Positions 48,611 through 58,657 are shown, counted from the stretch's first letter. The stretch: 64,000 nt of DNA from Vibrio barjaei (GCF_001639065.2 NZ_LQXO02000006.1:62001-126000), one strand, 5' to 3'. Notes: generated by a model not told the origin, from the sequence alone. Numbers and translations: made by a program.

Positions 48611-48641
48611 CTGGTACCACGAAATAGTGGCAACTGGTACC
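48611..48641 (-). promoter_or_regulatory. Operator-like element 2 upstream of gabD
   Basis: Same 31-base element in the opposite orientation, 33 bases from element 1. Each end carries a (C)TGGTACC core. The inverted arrangement suggests that two regulator dimers face each other between gabD and the divergent secreted-protein gene, and either gene could be controlled. Confidence 0.7.
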
Positions 48642-48783
48642 TATCAGGTATTTTGGCTTTTCTATTATTAGTTCGATTGTGAGCCGTCAACTGTGTGCGA
48701 CATTAAGTGCAATATTTCAGAGTGCGGCAATCATAAAGTCCCTATTCAGGGAAGAACATTGACTTTATATTTGGAGAAATAGA

Positions 48784-51315
48784 ATGAAGCCTTCTCTCTG
48801 TCTCTCGCTAGTATCTGTTGTGCTCTATTCAGTACCAACAGTAGCGGATGAGCTTTTTTATGATGACTTTAATTCGGGGTTGTCTAATTGGATCGCGTAT
48901 GGAAATACCAGCACCAGTGACACTGTTGTTATTGATGGTTTATCGGCTTATCTAAAAGAAACGGGTTCAATAGAAAGAGTAATAAACGTCAGCGGTTATA
49001 GTGATATTAATGTGGACTATTTGCTCGCAGCAAGACTACTTGAGTCAGCTGATTATTGTATAGCAGAATACTCTACGGATGACGGTAACAGTTACACTCA
49101 AATGTCAGCGCTCACTAATGGGCAAGACGGTGGCGATTTTTATCCATCGTCGATAACTATTCCTTCGAGCAACAGCCTAACCCTTCGTTTTAGAGCGCAA
49201 ACGGGTGGTGCTGACCATTGCTATGTGGAGAATGTGTCAGTAACAGGAACAGCCAATTCGGGCGGAGAGAATCCAAGTATTGTTGTAACGGAGCAAGCCA
49301 ACTTTGGTAACCAGTTGATTGATAGTCAAACTCAAAAGCGAATTTCGGTAGCCAATTCAGGAACGCAGTCGCTTACCATTAACAGTGCTCAAGTTTCTGG
49401 TGCGGATTATGTGTTAGTCAATAATAGCTGTGATGGGGTCACGCTGGATAACAATACCTCCTGTGATGTGACGGTGCAGTTTGAGCCAACGACATCTGGA
49501 TTAAAAGCCGGAACACTTACCCTAGATAGTAATGACCCTCAAAATCCAACCGCTCAAGTGACGTTAAGTGGCTATGGGGTTGAAGATAACAGCGGAGAGT
49601 ATACGGAGAATTATCAACCGCTCACTGGCAGTGGGAGTGTGAGTCGTAACCAACTGACTTACTCTGAACTTAACAGTAGCAATGCGGTTTCCTATTTAGC
49701 GACAACTCAGGCGTTCGCATTACCGAGTGAGGCTGCTCAACCAGAGCATAATTTTGAAGGGACGTTAACTCTTATCGCCCCTGAGAGTGCCGGAATCGGC
49801 CAGTTTACCGAGCATAGAGATACCTTCCGTTACACCGGGAATGGTGATGATCCTAGAAAGCATATTCCTGACTTCTCCTTCTCATTTGTTCAAAGTGGTA
49901 CCCACTTAATTCCTGTAGAACGCGGTATTAATCTTGGCTCTCATCCATACTGGGAGTACATTTTAGAGCCGGGGAGAGTATGGAAAGAAAACTCGGACAA
50001 TGGTTCAAGCCGGGCAGCCATTCCGTTTTCTCTTATCCAAAAGAACTCGAATTGTGTCCATAATGGCCTAATGATGTTTACCTTTGATAATCAATCTGTC
50101 AGTCAGGTTGCTTATCAGATCGCCTCTGAAACATGTCTGTATTATCAGTTTGATATGTGGGGAAGTGTAGCCGCTACGTACACTCCTCATACTGTCGCAG
50201 ACAGCTTAGCGATCAAACAAGCGCACCAGGCGTATGAGCGCTCGAAAATTGAAACGCGAGCCTTGAGTGAACTTGTTAGTGACTATCCATCTATTGGCTT
50301 GAACCTTGCCAATATTGGTAGTGGTGTGACGCCGGAGCATATGACCGCTTATGGGGTGTTTTTCAACGGTGTTCACTACCGCGCTGAGTGCACTACACGA
50401 CAAGGTGTGCATCCGTACTGTGATCGCTTGAGAATGCCATCTTACTCAACGGCTAAAACCGCATTTGCGGGTACGGTTTCGATGAGGTTAGAGGCTATGT
50501 ATCCAGGCTACATGAATACTGACCTGACTTCACTCGTACCAGAAACTGCCAATGATCCTGAAGGGGATTGGCAAGATGTAACACCGAACCATGCGTTGGA
50601 TATGGCGACGGGTAATTATCGATTGTCCTCAAGTTCTATGAGTGATGAAGGCTCGACGGCTAATGATACTGGCTTCTTCCTGGTCCTAGGCCACCAAGAC
50701 AAACTCGATTACTCAATAAGTCGTTATCCTCGTAAGTCGGCGCCGGGTTCATTGTTTATCTATCACACGACCGATACCTATATTGCAACCGTTGCAGCTC
50801 AGAATTTTACCAAGAGTCAGTTAGGTAGCAGCTTTGATGTATTCGATGACGTGCTGGTGGCGGATATTTGGTCGCCATTAGGTATTGATGAAGGCTCGAA
50901 AGACACGCGTCGCACCTATGACAGTGAAGGTATGCCATTTGGTGGATTTGGTTTGACTTTCCTGAGCGATGATATTGTTAAGTTGTCTAAGTTCACTTCT
51001 ATTGATAGGGGAGTTGTTAATGGTCAACAACTACTGGATCCAGCAGAGCTAGCGATCGCGTTGTTTGAAGACCCCACGTCACCTCCGCTGCCAACGACAA
51101 TTACCGATAAATATTACGCCAATAGTATGTGGGGTAAATCGGTGACGGTTGACTCAGGATGCGACGTGATGATTCCGTTCATGTCGGGCTATGGTGGCAT
51201 ACAGTTTGTGATGTTGCCGAATGGTGTGATCTATTATTATGTAAGTGATAATGATGAGTTTAATTGGGATACAACTGCTATTGAGTTAGGTAAATTGGCA
51301 CCGTATTGCAATTAG
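48784..51315 (+). CDS. Secreted multidomain protein with serine-hydrolase (beta-lactamase-like) domain
   Basis: 843 residues. Signal peptide 1-21 (ending TVA). Residues about 23-157 form a jelly-roll-like module (DDFNSGLSNWIAYG ... LTLRFRAQTGGADHCYVENVSV). About 165-265 is a choice-of-anchor-D/ASH-type immunoglobulin repeat (NFGNQLIDSQTQKRISVANSG, VQFEPTTSGLKAGTLTL). The remainder resembles the serine hydrolase/beta-lactamase fold, with an S-x-x-K at S555-T-A-K558 in a MPSYSTAKTAFAG context. No GlyGly-CTERM, no LPXTG and no C-terminal TM. Extracellular or periplasmic; substrate unknown. Divergent from gabD across the operator pair. Confidence 0.75.
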   Translation: MKPSLCLSLVSVVLYSVPTVADELFYDDFNSGLSNWIAYGNTSTSDTVVIDGLSAYLKETGSIERVINVSGYSDINVDYLLAARLLESADYCIAEYSTDDGNSYTQMSALTNGQDGGDFYPSSITIPSSNSLTLRFRAQTGGADHCYVENVSVTGTANSGGENPSIVVTEQANFGNQLIDSQTQKRISVANSGTQSLTINSAQVSGADYVLVNNSCDGVTLDNNTSCDVTVQFEPTTSGLKAGTLTLDSNDPQNPTAQVTLSGYGVEDNSGEYTENYQPLTGSGSVSRNQLTYSELNSSNAVSYLATTQAFALPSEAAQPEHNFEGTLTLIAPESAGIGQFTEHRDTFRYTGNGDDPRKHIPDFSFSFVQSGTHLIPVERGINLGSHPYWEYILEPGRVWKENSDNGSSRAAIPFSLIQKNSNCVHNGLMMFTFDNQSVSQVAYQIASETCLYYQFDMWGSVAATYTPHTVADSLAIKQAHQAYERSKIETRALSELVSDYPSIGLNLANIGSGVTPEHMTAYGVFFNGVHYRAECTTRQGVHPYCDRLRMPSYSTAKTAFAGTVSMRLEAMYPGYMNTDLTSLVPETANDPEGDWQDVTPNHALDMATGNYRLSSSSMSDEGSTANDTGFFLVLGHQDKLDYSISRYPRKSAPGSLFIYHTTDTYIATVAAQNFTKSQLGSSFDVFDDVLVADIWSPLGIDEGSKDTRRTYDSEGMPFGGFGLTFLSDDIVKLSKFTSIDRGVVNGQQLLDPAELAIALFEDPTSPPLPTTITDKYYANSMWGKSVTVDSGCDVMIPFMSGYGGIQFVMLPNGVIYYYVSDNDEFNWDTTAIELGKLAPYCN

Positions 51316-51340
51316 GATCTAACGCTAAGAACGTAACAAT

Positions 51341-51373
51341 AAAAACGCCACTTCGCTTACCGAAGTGGCGTTT
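51341..51373. terminator. Bidirectional terminator
   Basis: Perfect 13-bp stem (51343-51355 with 51361-51373); a run of T follows on the minus strand, serving the convergent cysteine-synthase-like gene best. Confidence 0.85.
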
Positions 51374-51388
51374 GGTCTTCATTGAAGA

Positions 51389-52456
51389 TTAAGCCAGTTC
51401 ACCTGTCGCTTCGAAGCTTTCTAGCTTGTCAGTATAAGGTTGTAGATCGCCAATGTTGTTATTAATCCATTCTGCGTTGTAGTAGGTATCTAGGTAACGC
51501 TCGCCACTGTCACATAGTAGGGTGACAATAGAGCCTTTTTCGCCGCGCTTTTTCATTTCGCCAGCCAATTGCAACACACCGTATAGGTTAGTACCTGTCG
51601 ATGCCCCTACTTTACGGCCTAGCATCTTTTCCAACCAGTGGATGGTAGCAATACTCGCTGCATCAGGAATGGTACGCATTTCATCGACTACACCTGGGAT
51701 AAAGCTAGGCTCCACACGAGGACGGCCAATGCCTTCAATTTTGCTACCACAGTCACCGGTAATATCGGCATTACCTGTTTTGAAGAAGTCGTGGAACACG
51801 GAATTCTCTGGATCGACAACACACAGTTTAGTGTCGTGCATTTGATAGCGGATAAAGCGTCCGATTGTTGCAGATGTACCGCCAGTCCCTGGGCTCATTA
51901 CTACCCATGTAGGAATCGGATGATCTTCTAGCTCCATTTGATTAAAAATAGAGTTAGCAATGTTGTTGTTACCACGCCAGTCAGTAGCACGCTCTGCGTA
52001 GGTAAATTGGTCCATATAGTGACCGTTAAGTTCTTTCGCTAAGCGGTGAGACTCTGCATAGATTTGGTCAGGGCGATCAACTAGGTGCGCTGTACCGCCA
52101 TAGAATTCGATTTGCTCGATCTTCTTACGAGCTGTGCTTTTTGGCATAACCGCGATAAATGGCAAACCAAGCAGGCGCGCGAAGTAAGCTTCAGAAACCG
52201 CAGTGCTACCTGATGATGATTCAATAACCGTCGTCTTTGAGCCGATCCAACCGTTACAAAGCGCATAAAGGAAAAGAGAACGCGCTAAACGGTGTTTTAA
52301 CGAACCAGTAGGGTGTGTACTTTCATCTTTTAGATAAACATCGATACCCTCGATGCTTGGAAGATCGAGTTTGATGAGGTGCGTATCGGCTGAGCGCTGG
52401 AAGTCTGCCTCAATTTTACGAACGGCGCTGTTAATCCATTTAATATCGGTACACAT
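51389..52456 (-). CDS. PLP-dependent cysteine synthase-family enzyme
   Basis: 355 residues, fold-type II. PLP Lys in [40 protein letters not shown] (the substrate loop), [14 protein letters not shown] (phosphate cradle), and [14 protein letters not shown] at the C-terminus. It belongs to the CysK/CBS-like group but differs from CysK/CysM in length and loops, so the reaction (O-acetylserine sulfhydrylation versus cysteine breakdown) cannot be fixed. Divergent from an Lrp/AsnC regulator, which is the usual arrangement for cysteine-responsive control. Confidence 0.85.
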   Translation of the reverse strand: MCTDIKWINSAVRKIEADFQRSADTHLIKLDLPSIEGIDVYLKDESTHPTGSLKHRLARSLFLYALCNGWIGSKTTVIESSSGSTAVSEAYFARLLGLPFIAVMPKSTARKKIEQIEFYGGTAHLVDRPDQIYAESHRLAKELNGHYMDQFTYAERATDWRGNNNIANSIFNQMELEDHPIPTWVVMSPGTGGTSATIGRFIRYQMHDTKLCVVDPENSVFHDFFKTGNADITGDCGSKIEGIGRPRVEPSFIPGVVDEMRTIPDAASIATIHWLEKMLGRKVGASTGTNLYGVLQLAGEMKKRGEKGSIVTLLCDSGERYLDTYYNAEWINNNIGDLQPYTDKLESFEATGELA

Positions 52457-52579
52457 AAGTTTTGTTTCCTACTTTGTTATCGGTATGGTGATAATTTACC
52501 TACGTATCAGGAGAAAAACTTTGCTATATTGACTTTGAATTCCCTAATAGGTAGAAAACTTTTCTATTTGGAGCTGTTT

Positions 52580-53041
52580 GTGGATATAGATAATACTGAT
52601 AAGAAGTTGCTAGCGCTGTTGCAACAAGACGGCACCTTGTCGTTGAACGATCTGGCAGAGGCCGTCAACCTGACTACGACCCCATGCTGGAAGCGCCTCA
52701 AAAAGCTTGAAGATAACGGCATTATTGAAAAGCGCGTCGCTTTGCTAGACCCAGAAAAGCTCGGCTTGTCATTCACCGCTTTCGTGCAAGTCAAAACCAC
52801 TGATCACTCACATGAGTGGTATAAAGAGTTTGTCGAAACCGCATCACTTTTTCCTGAAGTGATGGAGTTTTATCGCATGGCGGGTGAATATGACTACATG
52901 ATGAAAGTACTGGTTAAAGACATGAAGTGTTTTGATGAGTTCTACAAGAAGCTCGTTAACAGTATTGATGGCTTGTCTAACGTGACCTCTACATTCGCGA
53001 TGGAACCGTTGAAGTACACCACGGCGTTACCGATACGTTGA
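52580..53041 (+). CDS. Lrp/AsnC-family transcriptional regulator
   Basis: 153 residues from a GTG at 52580, chosen because GGAG lies 6 bases upstream and the protein then begins [18 protein letters not shown] as in the family; the frame is open from a TTG at 52529. HTH about 15-45 ([30 protein letters not shown]) followed by an RAM effector domain ([33 protein letters not shown]). It probably controls the divergent cysteine-synthase-like gene. The ligand would be an amino acid, possibly cysteine. Confidence 0.92.
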   Translation: MDIDNTDKKLLALLQQDGTLSLNDLAEAVNLTTTPCWKRLKKLEDNGIIEKRVALLDPEKLGLSFTAFVQVKTTDHSHEWYKEFVETASLFPEVMEFYRMAGEYDYMMKVLVKDMKCFDEFYKKLVNSIDGLSNVTSTFAMEPLKYTTALPIR

Positions 53042-53149
53042 TTCCCTAGATCTCTCATCTTGTTACTATCACGCTTGCTTCATCTGAGTAATCACTCTAT
53101 AAAACTAGATTAGGTTCAATTCTAATATTGGCAGGCAAAGGAGTGTCAT

Positions 53150-54325
53150 ATGCTGCATCAGCTATTGGTGTCGGTAAAAAAGCCATTTATCAAAATGGTA
53201 CCAGTGCCTAAACCAGAATGCTTATCTGGTTCTGGCCAAGTACTCAATATTCCGGCTTTATGTAATCAGTATTCAGTTAAAAAACCGCTAGTGGTCACCG
53301 ATGCGCTTTTGCGAAAACTGGGACTGTTAGACGATATGCTAACAGCGTTAGAGTCTGCATCGATTGAGTACAGCGTGTTCGATGAAGTGCTCCCAGACCC
53401 GGACTTTGCCACGGTTCGCAACGGCGTAGAACGCTATAAGCAGCTGGGTTGTGATGGCATCATTGCGTTTGGAGGTGGGTCACCAATGGACTGCGCTAAG
53501 GCGATTGCTGGCAGTGCGAAATCTAATAAAGATGTCTCTAAGCTGACAGGTTTGCTTAAAGTGCACCGTCCACTGATGCCCATTATTGCGATTCCAACAA
53601 CAGCAGGCACAGGCTCCGAAGGGACGGTAGCGGCGGTAGTCAGCGATGTAGAGTCCAAAATGAAGCGCTCTATTACTGATCCCTTCTTAGTCCCGAAAGT
53701 GGCGGTGTTAGACCCTGATATTATGTTGGGCTTACCCGCACAAATTACCGCAGAAACGGGGGCGGATGCCTTAACTCATGCCGTTGAGTCTTACCTGAGC
53801 CAATATTCAAATACTTTTACTGAAACGTGCTCAATCAACGCAATTCAAGCGATTTTCGACTATCTTCCAGCTGCTTATCTGCAAGGAAGTGACAAAGTTG
53901 CGCGAGAAAAAATGGCCATAGCGAGTTATGAGGCAGGCTTGGCGTTTACCCGAACTTATATTGGCTATGTTCATGCAATCGCCCATCAATTAGGCGCTTT
54001 TTACCATGTTCCACATGGCAGGGCTAATGCAGTGGTATTGCCCCATGTACTTCGCTTTATTGAACAAAGAGATAACGCCAGACTGACAAAACTGTCGTTG
54101 ACCTTGGGATATAAAGATAGTCATCACTTTATTGAAAATGTCGATTCGTTACTCCGTACTCTGAATATTCCAACGGTGATTCCGGAGCTTAAGAAGTCCG
54201 ACATTCCTCGCTTAGCAAAACAAGCGATTAAAGAAGCGTTTGGAGAGTATCCGGTACCTGAAGAGATGACGGTAGCGGAGTGCCAACGACTATTAGACAC
54301 ATTACTTGATACAGGAGCGCATTAA
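53150..54325 (+). CDS. Iron-containing alcohol dehydrogenase
   Basis: 391 residues, type III alcohol dehydrogenase. NAD-binding GGGSPMDCAKAIA (about 107-119), PTTAGTGSEGT, and the metal-binding His set in GADALTHAVESYLS, HAIAHQLGAFYHVPHGRANAVVLPHVL. Coupled with the aldehyde dehydrogenase that starts on its last base (TAATG), so an alcohol can be taken to a carboxylate. Substrate unknown. Good ribosome-binding site AAAGGAG. Confidence 0.92.
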   Translation: MLHQLLVSVKKPFIKMVPVPKPECLSGSGQVLNIPALCNQYSVKKPLVVTDALLRKLGLLDDMLTALESASIEYSVFDEVLPDPDFATVRNGVERYKQLGCDGIIAFGGGSPMDCAKAIAGSAKSNKDVSKLTGLLKVHRPLMPIIAIPTTAGTGSEGTVAAVVSDVESKMKRSITDPFLVPKVAVLDPDIMLGLPAQITAETGADALTHAVESYLSQYSNTFTETCSINAIQAIFDYLPAAYLQGSDKVAREKMAIASYEAGLAFTRTYIGYVHAIAHQLGAFYHVPHGRANAVVLPHVLRFIEQRDNARLTKLSLTLGYKDSHHFIENVDSLLRTLNIPTVIPELKKSDIPRLAKQAIKEAFGEYPVPEEMTVAECQRLLDTLLDTGAH

Positions 54326-55764
54326 TGAGTGCAGTTGAACTCAATGAACAACAGATGATAGAGCGACTTCAAGAACAGAAAGCCGCATTTAAAGAGTCTC
54401 CTTGTATTAGTCGCGAACTGAGACGCGTCAACCTGCTCAAACTGGAAAAAATCCTGCGAGAGAATCAATCTGAGCTCTGTGAGGCCATCGCTAAGGACTT
54501 TGGACATCGTTCTTCCACAGAAACGGCGCTGCTAGAAATTTTCTCTTCCATCGATGGCATTATTGATGCCAGAAAGCATCTAAAAAAATGGATGCGTCCA
54601 AAACAACGTCATACTTCAGTTTGGTTCTGGCCAGCGAAAAATAAAGTCGTACCTCAGCCGCTAGGTGTGGTTGGGATTATCGTACCTTGGAACTATCCCC
54701 TTTATTTGGCTGTGGGGCCTATGACCGCCGCGTTAGCTGCGGGTAACCGTGTCATGGTAAAGATGTCGGAGAACTCAACTCATCTGTGCCAAGCTTTAGC
54801 GCAAGCATTTTCCAGTGCTTTTACCGAAGATGAAGTGTGCTTTATCTCCGAAACTGGCTCGACGGGTCAAGCGTTTTCAAAACTGCCATTTGACCATCTT
54901 ATCTTTACTGGTTCAGGTGCGACGGGCCGCAAAGTCATGGCGGCGGCAGCAGAAAATCTAACACCGGTGACCTTAGAGCTCGGCGGAAAGTCGCCAACTA
55001 TCATCGCTCCAGATTACGATGTGAAGAAAGCACTCAAGCGTATTCTTGGCGGCAAAGTGTATAACTCTGGGCAGACATGTGTGGCTCCGGATTACTTGTT
55101 AGTGCCGGAAGACAAGCTCAAGCATGTGATTAAAGCGGCGAAATCAGTGATGAAGAGCCGTTATAAAACTATTGACCATCCAGACTACACAGCAGTGATT
55201 GATGAGGTGTCGTTTACTCGCCTTAACGAGACGCTTCAATCAGCGAAGGAAGGGCAGGGTGAGGTGACTAACCTCATCCCAGCAAGTGAGCCAGACGCGC
55301 AGACTCGACGTTTTCCTCTGCATTTAGTGGTAAGCCCAGCTTGCGATGAGCCAGTGATGACCAGAGAGATATTTGGTCCTATCTTGCCAGTGTTGACTTA
55401 CAAATCCATGGACGATGTTTACCATTTCATTAATGAACGTGACCGACCGCTGGCGCTGTATCTGTTCTCTGATGATAAAGAACTGCAACAAGCGGTGTTG
55501 GAAAATACCATGTCTGGCGCGCTAACCATCAATGATGTGATGCTTCATGTAGCACAGCATGATTTGCCGTTCGGAGGTGTAGGGCCAAGTGGTATGGGGC
55601 ATTATCATGGGCGCGAAGGGTTTGAGACTTTTTCTAAACTGCGTCCAATCATGCATCAAGGTAAGGTGTCAGCGATTGGTTTTTTGCATTCACCTTACTC
55701 AGGATTCGCTCGTCGTGTGGTGAATTATCTAATCAATCGAAAGTGGGGCAAATACCCTCACTAA
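54325..55764 (+). CDS. Aldehyde dehydrogenase (coniferyl-aldehyde dehydrogenase-like, class 3 type)
   Basis: 479 residues. VPWNYPLYLAVGPMTAALAAGNRVMVKMSE, FTGSGATGRKVM, LELGGKSPTIIAPDYD (general base Glu), and the nucleophilic Cys in YNSGQTCVAPDYLL, with a hydrophobic C-terminus (FLHSPYSGFARRVVNYLI) as in fatty/aromatic aldehyde dehydrogenases. Overlaps the alcohol dehydrogenase by one base. It probably oxidises long-chain or aromatic aldehydes; substrate inferred from family only. Confidence 0.9.
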   Translation: MSAVELNEQQMIERLQEQKAAFKESPCISRELRRVNLLKLEKILRENQSELCEAIAKDFGHRSSTETALLEIFSSIDGIIDARKHLKKWMRPKQRHTSVWFWPAKNKVVPQPLGVVGIIVPWNYPLYLAVGPMTAALAAGNRVMVKMSENSTHLCQALAQAFSSAFTEDEVCFISETGSTGQAFSKLPFDHLIFTGSGATGRKVMAAAAENLTPVTLELGGKSPTIIAPDYDVKKALKRILGGKVYNSGQTCVAPDYLLVPEDKLKHVIKAAKSVMKSRYKTIDHPDYTAVIDEVSFTRLNETLQSAKEGQGEVTNLIPASEPDAQTRRFPLHLVVSPACDEPVMTREIFGPILPVLTYKSMDDVYHFINERDRPLALYLFSDDKELQQAVLENTMSGALTINDVMLHVAQHDLPFGGVGPSGMGHYHGREGFETFSKLRPIMHQGKVSAIGFLHSPYSGFARRVVNYLINRKWGKYPH

Positions 55765-55786
55765 ACTTAGAGCTAGAGTAGAGACG

Positions 55787-55814
55787 AAAAGGCGGGGATG
55801 ATTCCCCGCCTTTT
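55787..55814. terminator. Bidirectional terminator
   Basis: Perfect 12-bp stem (55787-55798 with 55803-55814) with A-run and T-run on the two sides, between the convergent aldehyde dehydrogenase and tesB genes. Confidence 0.92.
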
Positions 55815-55817
55815 CTA

Positions 55818-56693
55818 TTAGTATCGTGACGTTTCGTCGGTAAAGCGCATAACTCCTTCTTGAACTGAAGAAGCAATGAGCTCGCCTTTTTGGTTGAAAA
55901 TTTCGCCACGAACCAATCCTCGAGAGTTACTAGCGTTCGGGCTATCTATTACGTACAACAGCCACTCATCCATTTTTACAGGACGATGGAACCAGATGGA
56001 ATGGTCGATGGTAGCGACCTGAAACTTAGGAGTTAACAAGGTAACGCCATGGGGATGCAGTGCGGTGGTTAAGAAGCCCCAATCAGACGCGTATCCAAGC
56101 AGGTACTGGTGGATAAGCTGATTGTCTGGCATTTCGCCGTTCGCACGAATCCAAAGGTATTGTTTAGGCTCTGCCTTCTCTGGTTTTAATGGATTGATGA
56201 CGGTCACTGGACGCATTTCAATCGGCTTTTCACCGCAAAAAGCTTTGCGAAGTTTTTCTGGGAGAAAGTCAGCGATTCGTGCCGCCAATTCAGATTCTGA
56301 GGCGTAGTTTTCGGGACCTGGTATTTCTGGCATGGCGCTTTGATGCTCAAAGCCCGGAGCCTCACCATGGTAACTTGCCGTTAAGTAGAAAATGGGGCGA
56401 CCATTTTGGATGGCTTTGACGCGGCGAGTACTAAAACTCTTACCATCTCTTAGGTTCTCTACATCGTAAATGATGGGCTTTTCTGGGTCACCAGGGTAGA
56501 GAAAGTAGCTGTGGAAGGAGTGAACCGTTCTATCTTCAGCAACGGTATAACGCGCTGCAGACAACGCTTGTCCAATCACTTGGCCGCCATAGACTTGCGG
56601 TAAACCAAGGTTCTCACTTTGCCCTCGGAACAAGTCAACTTCGAGTTGTTCTAGCTGTAATAGTTCTAATAAATCGCTTAGTGGTTTACTCAT
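55818..56693 (-). CDS. tesB: Acyl-CoA thioesterase II
   Basis: 291 residues from the ATG at 56693 ([12 protein letters not shown]), which matches the E. coli TesB start; the ATG at 56702 adds three residues. Double hot-dog fold: [64 protein letters not shown], and the C-terminal half with DHSIWFHRP (catalytic Asp) and SSVQEGVMR. Hydrolyses medium- and long-chain acyl-CoA in the cytosol. Single gene. Confidence 0.95.
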   Translation of the reverse strand: MSKPLSDLLELLQLEQLEVDLFRGQSENLGLPQVYGGQVIGQALSAARYTVAEDRTVHSFHSYFLYPGDPEKPIIYDVENLRDGKSFSTRRVKAIQNGRPIFYLTASYHGEAPGFEHQSAMPEIPGPENYASESELAARIADFLPEKLRKAFCGEKPIEMRPVTVINPLKPEKAEPKQYLWIRANGEMPDNQLIHQYLLGYASDWGFLTTALHPHGVTLLTPKFQVATIDHSIWFHRPVKMDEWLLYVIDSPNASNSRGLVRGEIFNQKGELIASSVQEGVMRFTDETSRY

Positions 56694-56898
56694 AGCACCC
56701 ATCTTTTATTCATAACTTTATTAGCCAAGTGTGGGTTTTGCTGTCAATTTCGTCAAGCAGAGAAAAATGTAGGAATTGGGTGAATTTATTGAAAAAAAGC
56801 GTGTTTTTGTTAAGCGAGATACCGTATATCTGATATGTTTATTGCATATTGTTCCTGTTTTTTGCACAGGTTGTAATCAAAACTCAAAGAGAGGCATC

Positions 56899-57354
56899 AT
56901 GAAAAAGACACTCATCGGCACGCTGGTTATTGCTTTAGGTCTAGGCTTGGTAGGGTGCCAATCTGCACCTCAATCAGACGCAGCATCTCAAGTTGAACAA
57001 CAGAAGAAGATGGAAGACGGTATGTCATCAGTGAAAGGCACAATTGCTTACAGAGAGCGTATAGCATTACCGCCCAATGCCGTAGTGACAGTGAAGCTTC
57101 AAGATGTATCGCTACAAGACGTCGCTGCTACGGTGATTAGTGAGCAAACCTTTACAACCGATGGTGCACAAGTGCCGTTTGATTTTGAGTTAAGCTACGA
57201 CATGGCGGATATCAAAGCGAAGCACACTTATAGTGTGAGTGCTCGCATTGAAGTAGATGGCAAGCTGCGTTTTATCAGTGATACCTCATACCCTGTTATT
57301 ACTGACGCGAACCAAACAGCAAACATCAATATGATGTTAGTTGGCGTGCGCTAA
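56899..57354 (+). CDS. YbaY/YscW-type lipoprotein
   Basis: 151 residues from the ATG at 56899, with AGAGAGG just upstream; the frame is open further up but the signal begins here. Lipobox LGLVGC at about 17-22, so a lipoprotein with lipidated C22; Gln at +2 does not signal inner-membrane retention. The body (VKGTIAYRERIALPPNAVVTVKLQDVSLQD) is a type III secretion-like YscW/YbaY domain. In E. coli ybaY is next to tesB and ybaZ, as here. Function unknown, perhaps osmotic-stress related. Confidence 0.87.
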   Translation: MKKTLIGTLVIALGLGLVGCQSAPQSDAASQVEQQKKMEDGMSSVKGTIAYRERIALPPNAVVTVKLQDVSLQDVAATVISEQTFTTDGAQVPFDFELSYDMADIKAKHTYSVSARIEVDGKLRFISDTSYPVITDANQTANINMMLVGVR

Positions 57355-57374
57355 TACCTATCACTGGATGGCGG

Positions 57375-57677
57375 TTATGGCTGCCATCCAAATTCTTTCA
57401 AACGAATCCTACCTTTAAATGAAAACGCCACTCCTTCCTCCATCAATCGCGCTCTCTGTCTTAAGAAATTATCTCCTTTTAGCGATATCTCTCCTTTGCC
57501 ATTAATCACTCGATGCCAAGGTAATGCACTACCTTCAGGTAAGTTGCCTAAGGCTTTACCAACATGGCGCGCATAACCCGGATAGCCCGCCATTTTGGCA
57601 ATTTGACCGTAAGTCGCGACTTTTCCATGTGGAATTTGGTGAATTACTGCAAAGATTTGCGCCTTAAATTGATCCAT
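57375..57677 (-). CDS. Alkyltransferase-like protein (ATL, MGMT family)
   Basis: 100 residues, the C-terminal MGMT DNA-binding fold: VFAVIHQIPHGKVATYGQIAKMAGYPGYARHVGKAL. The active-site PCHRV of true methyltransferases is PWHRV here (LPWHRVING), i.e. the acceptor Cys is Trp, the mark of ATL/YbaZ proteins. These bind O6-alkylguanine and hand it to nucleotide-excision repair instead of repairing it. Convergent with the YbaY-like gene; a hairpin (57365-57390) overlaps its 3' end. Confidence 0.92.
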   Translation of the reverse strand: MDQFKAQIFAVIHQIPHGKVATYGQIAKMAGYPGYARHVGKALGNLPEGSALPWHRVINGKGEISLKGDNFLRQRARLMEEGVAFSFKGRIRLKEFGWQP

Positions 57678-57728
57678 ACTGAAGGAGTCCTAGTTCATTT
57701 TGCCAAGGATAGGTAATAAGGAGGAGCT

Positions 57729-58469
57729 ATGGTATTTTCCGTTTTTCAATTCATAATCACAAGTCTACTTGTTGTAGTTTGTGCCAGAACTATCAGCGTT
57801 ACAGAAGGGGACATCCCTGTGCTAGCGATGATGATCCCTGCTCTGTGGATCTTGCCTCAGGGTGGTATAGCCGGGCTGATGCTGCTTGCTTCAATGGTGG
57901 TATATGGTCTCACTTTGCCCCTTCAGTCCATTGCGATGTCGGTGGCGGTTTGGATACTAATCCCAGTGTTTTCTGTCGCGTTTTCCAAACGAAGTAATAT
58001 ATGGGTCGTCAGCATCATAGGGCTAATAGTCTTGACCCTGAACGTGGGTATTATGCTCACCCAATCAGCGGGTAAATTAGGTGGCACCCCTATGGTGACA
58101 CTTGTTCAAGCTTTCTCAGTTTTCGTTGCTTGGTATGCGGCACGAAACTGGAAAGGTTCAACGGAGCATAGCTGGTGGTCGTTAGCATTGATATTGCCCA
58201 TTTGGGCGGCAGGTTTGCCCTACGCCGCGTTAGTATCTTTGTGTATTACCGGAATCTTAGCTTCGATGGAAAGTCTCGGAAGACTTAAAACATTTCGTTG
58301 GAACAAGCTGTTGTGCTGGACACTGCCTACGGTCGGTTTTGCCGCCTTAGTCGTGGTGCCATCGATAGAGGTGCCTAAACCAGTATTTGTTGTTTGGCTC
58401 TGTTTATTGGGCACAGCATGGATGACCGATTACATTCTGAGCATAGATGAAGAACAGCAAGAACCTTAA
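57729..58469 (+). CDS. Polytopic inner-membrane protein, unknown
   Basis: 246 residues with about seven hydrophobic segments (starting VFQFIITSLLVVVCARTISV) and a short acidic C-terminal tail (SIDEEQQEP). Strong ribosome-binding site AAGGAGGAG directly before the ATG. It is divergent from the ATL gene and followed by the SRP RNA gene. No transporter or enzyme family was recognised. Confidence 0.8.
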   Translation: MVFSVFQFIITSLLVVVCARTISVTEGDIPVLAMMIPALWILPQGGIAGLMLLASMVVYGLTLPLQSIAMSVAVWILIPVFSVAFSKRSNIWVVSIIGLIVLTLNVGIMLTQSAGKLGGTPMVTLVQAFSVFVAWYAARNWKGSTEHSWWSLALILPIWAAGLPYAALVSLCITGILASMESLGRLKTFRWNKLLCWTLPTVGFAALVVVPSIEVPKPVFVVWLCLLGTAWMTDYILSIDEEQQEP

Positions 58470-58575
58470 AGCCCTTTTTGAACAAGATAAAGCGCAGACA
58501 TTGACTACAGTGTCGGCGCTTTGACTATTCTGTAAGCACTTAATCTGCTTAGGGTACAAATTTGCGGTGATGGCC

Positions 58576-58604
58576 TTGCATTCATCGTCACGATACCTGA
58601 TAAT
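58576..58604 (+). promoter_or_regulatory. Candidate promoter of ffs
   Basis: -35 TTGCAT (58576-58581), 17-base spacer, -10 GATAAT (58599-58604), about 45 bases before the predicted 5' end of the mature RNA, leaving a leader to be trimmed. Confidence 0.45.
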
Positions 58605-58657
58605 CCTCCCACGCCTTGCAACAGTGACCCTTAACCAAGCAACGCAACAAAATCTAT

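Noticed and set aside
48784..51315. Possible rhombosortase substrate
   Set aside because: The protein ends ...ELGKLAPYCN with no Gly-Gly, TM helix or basic tail, so it lacks a GlyGly-CTERM.
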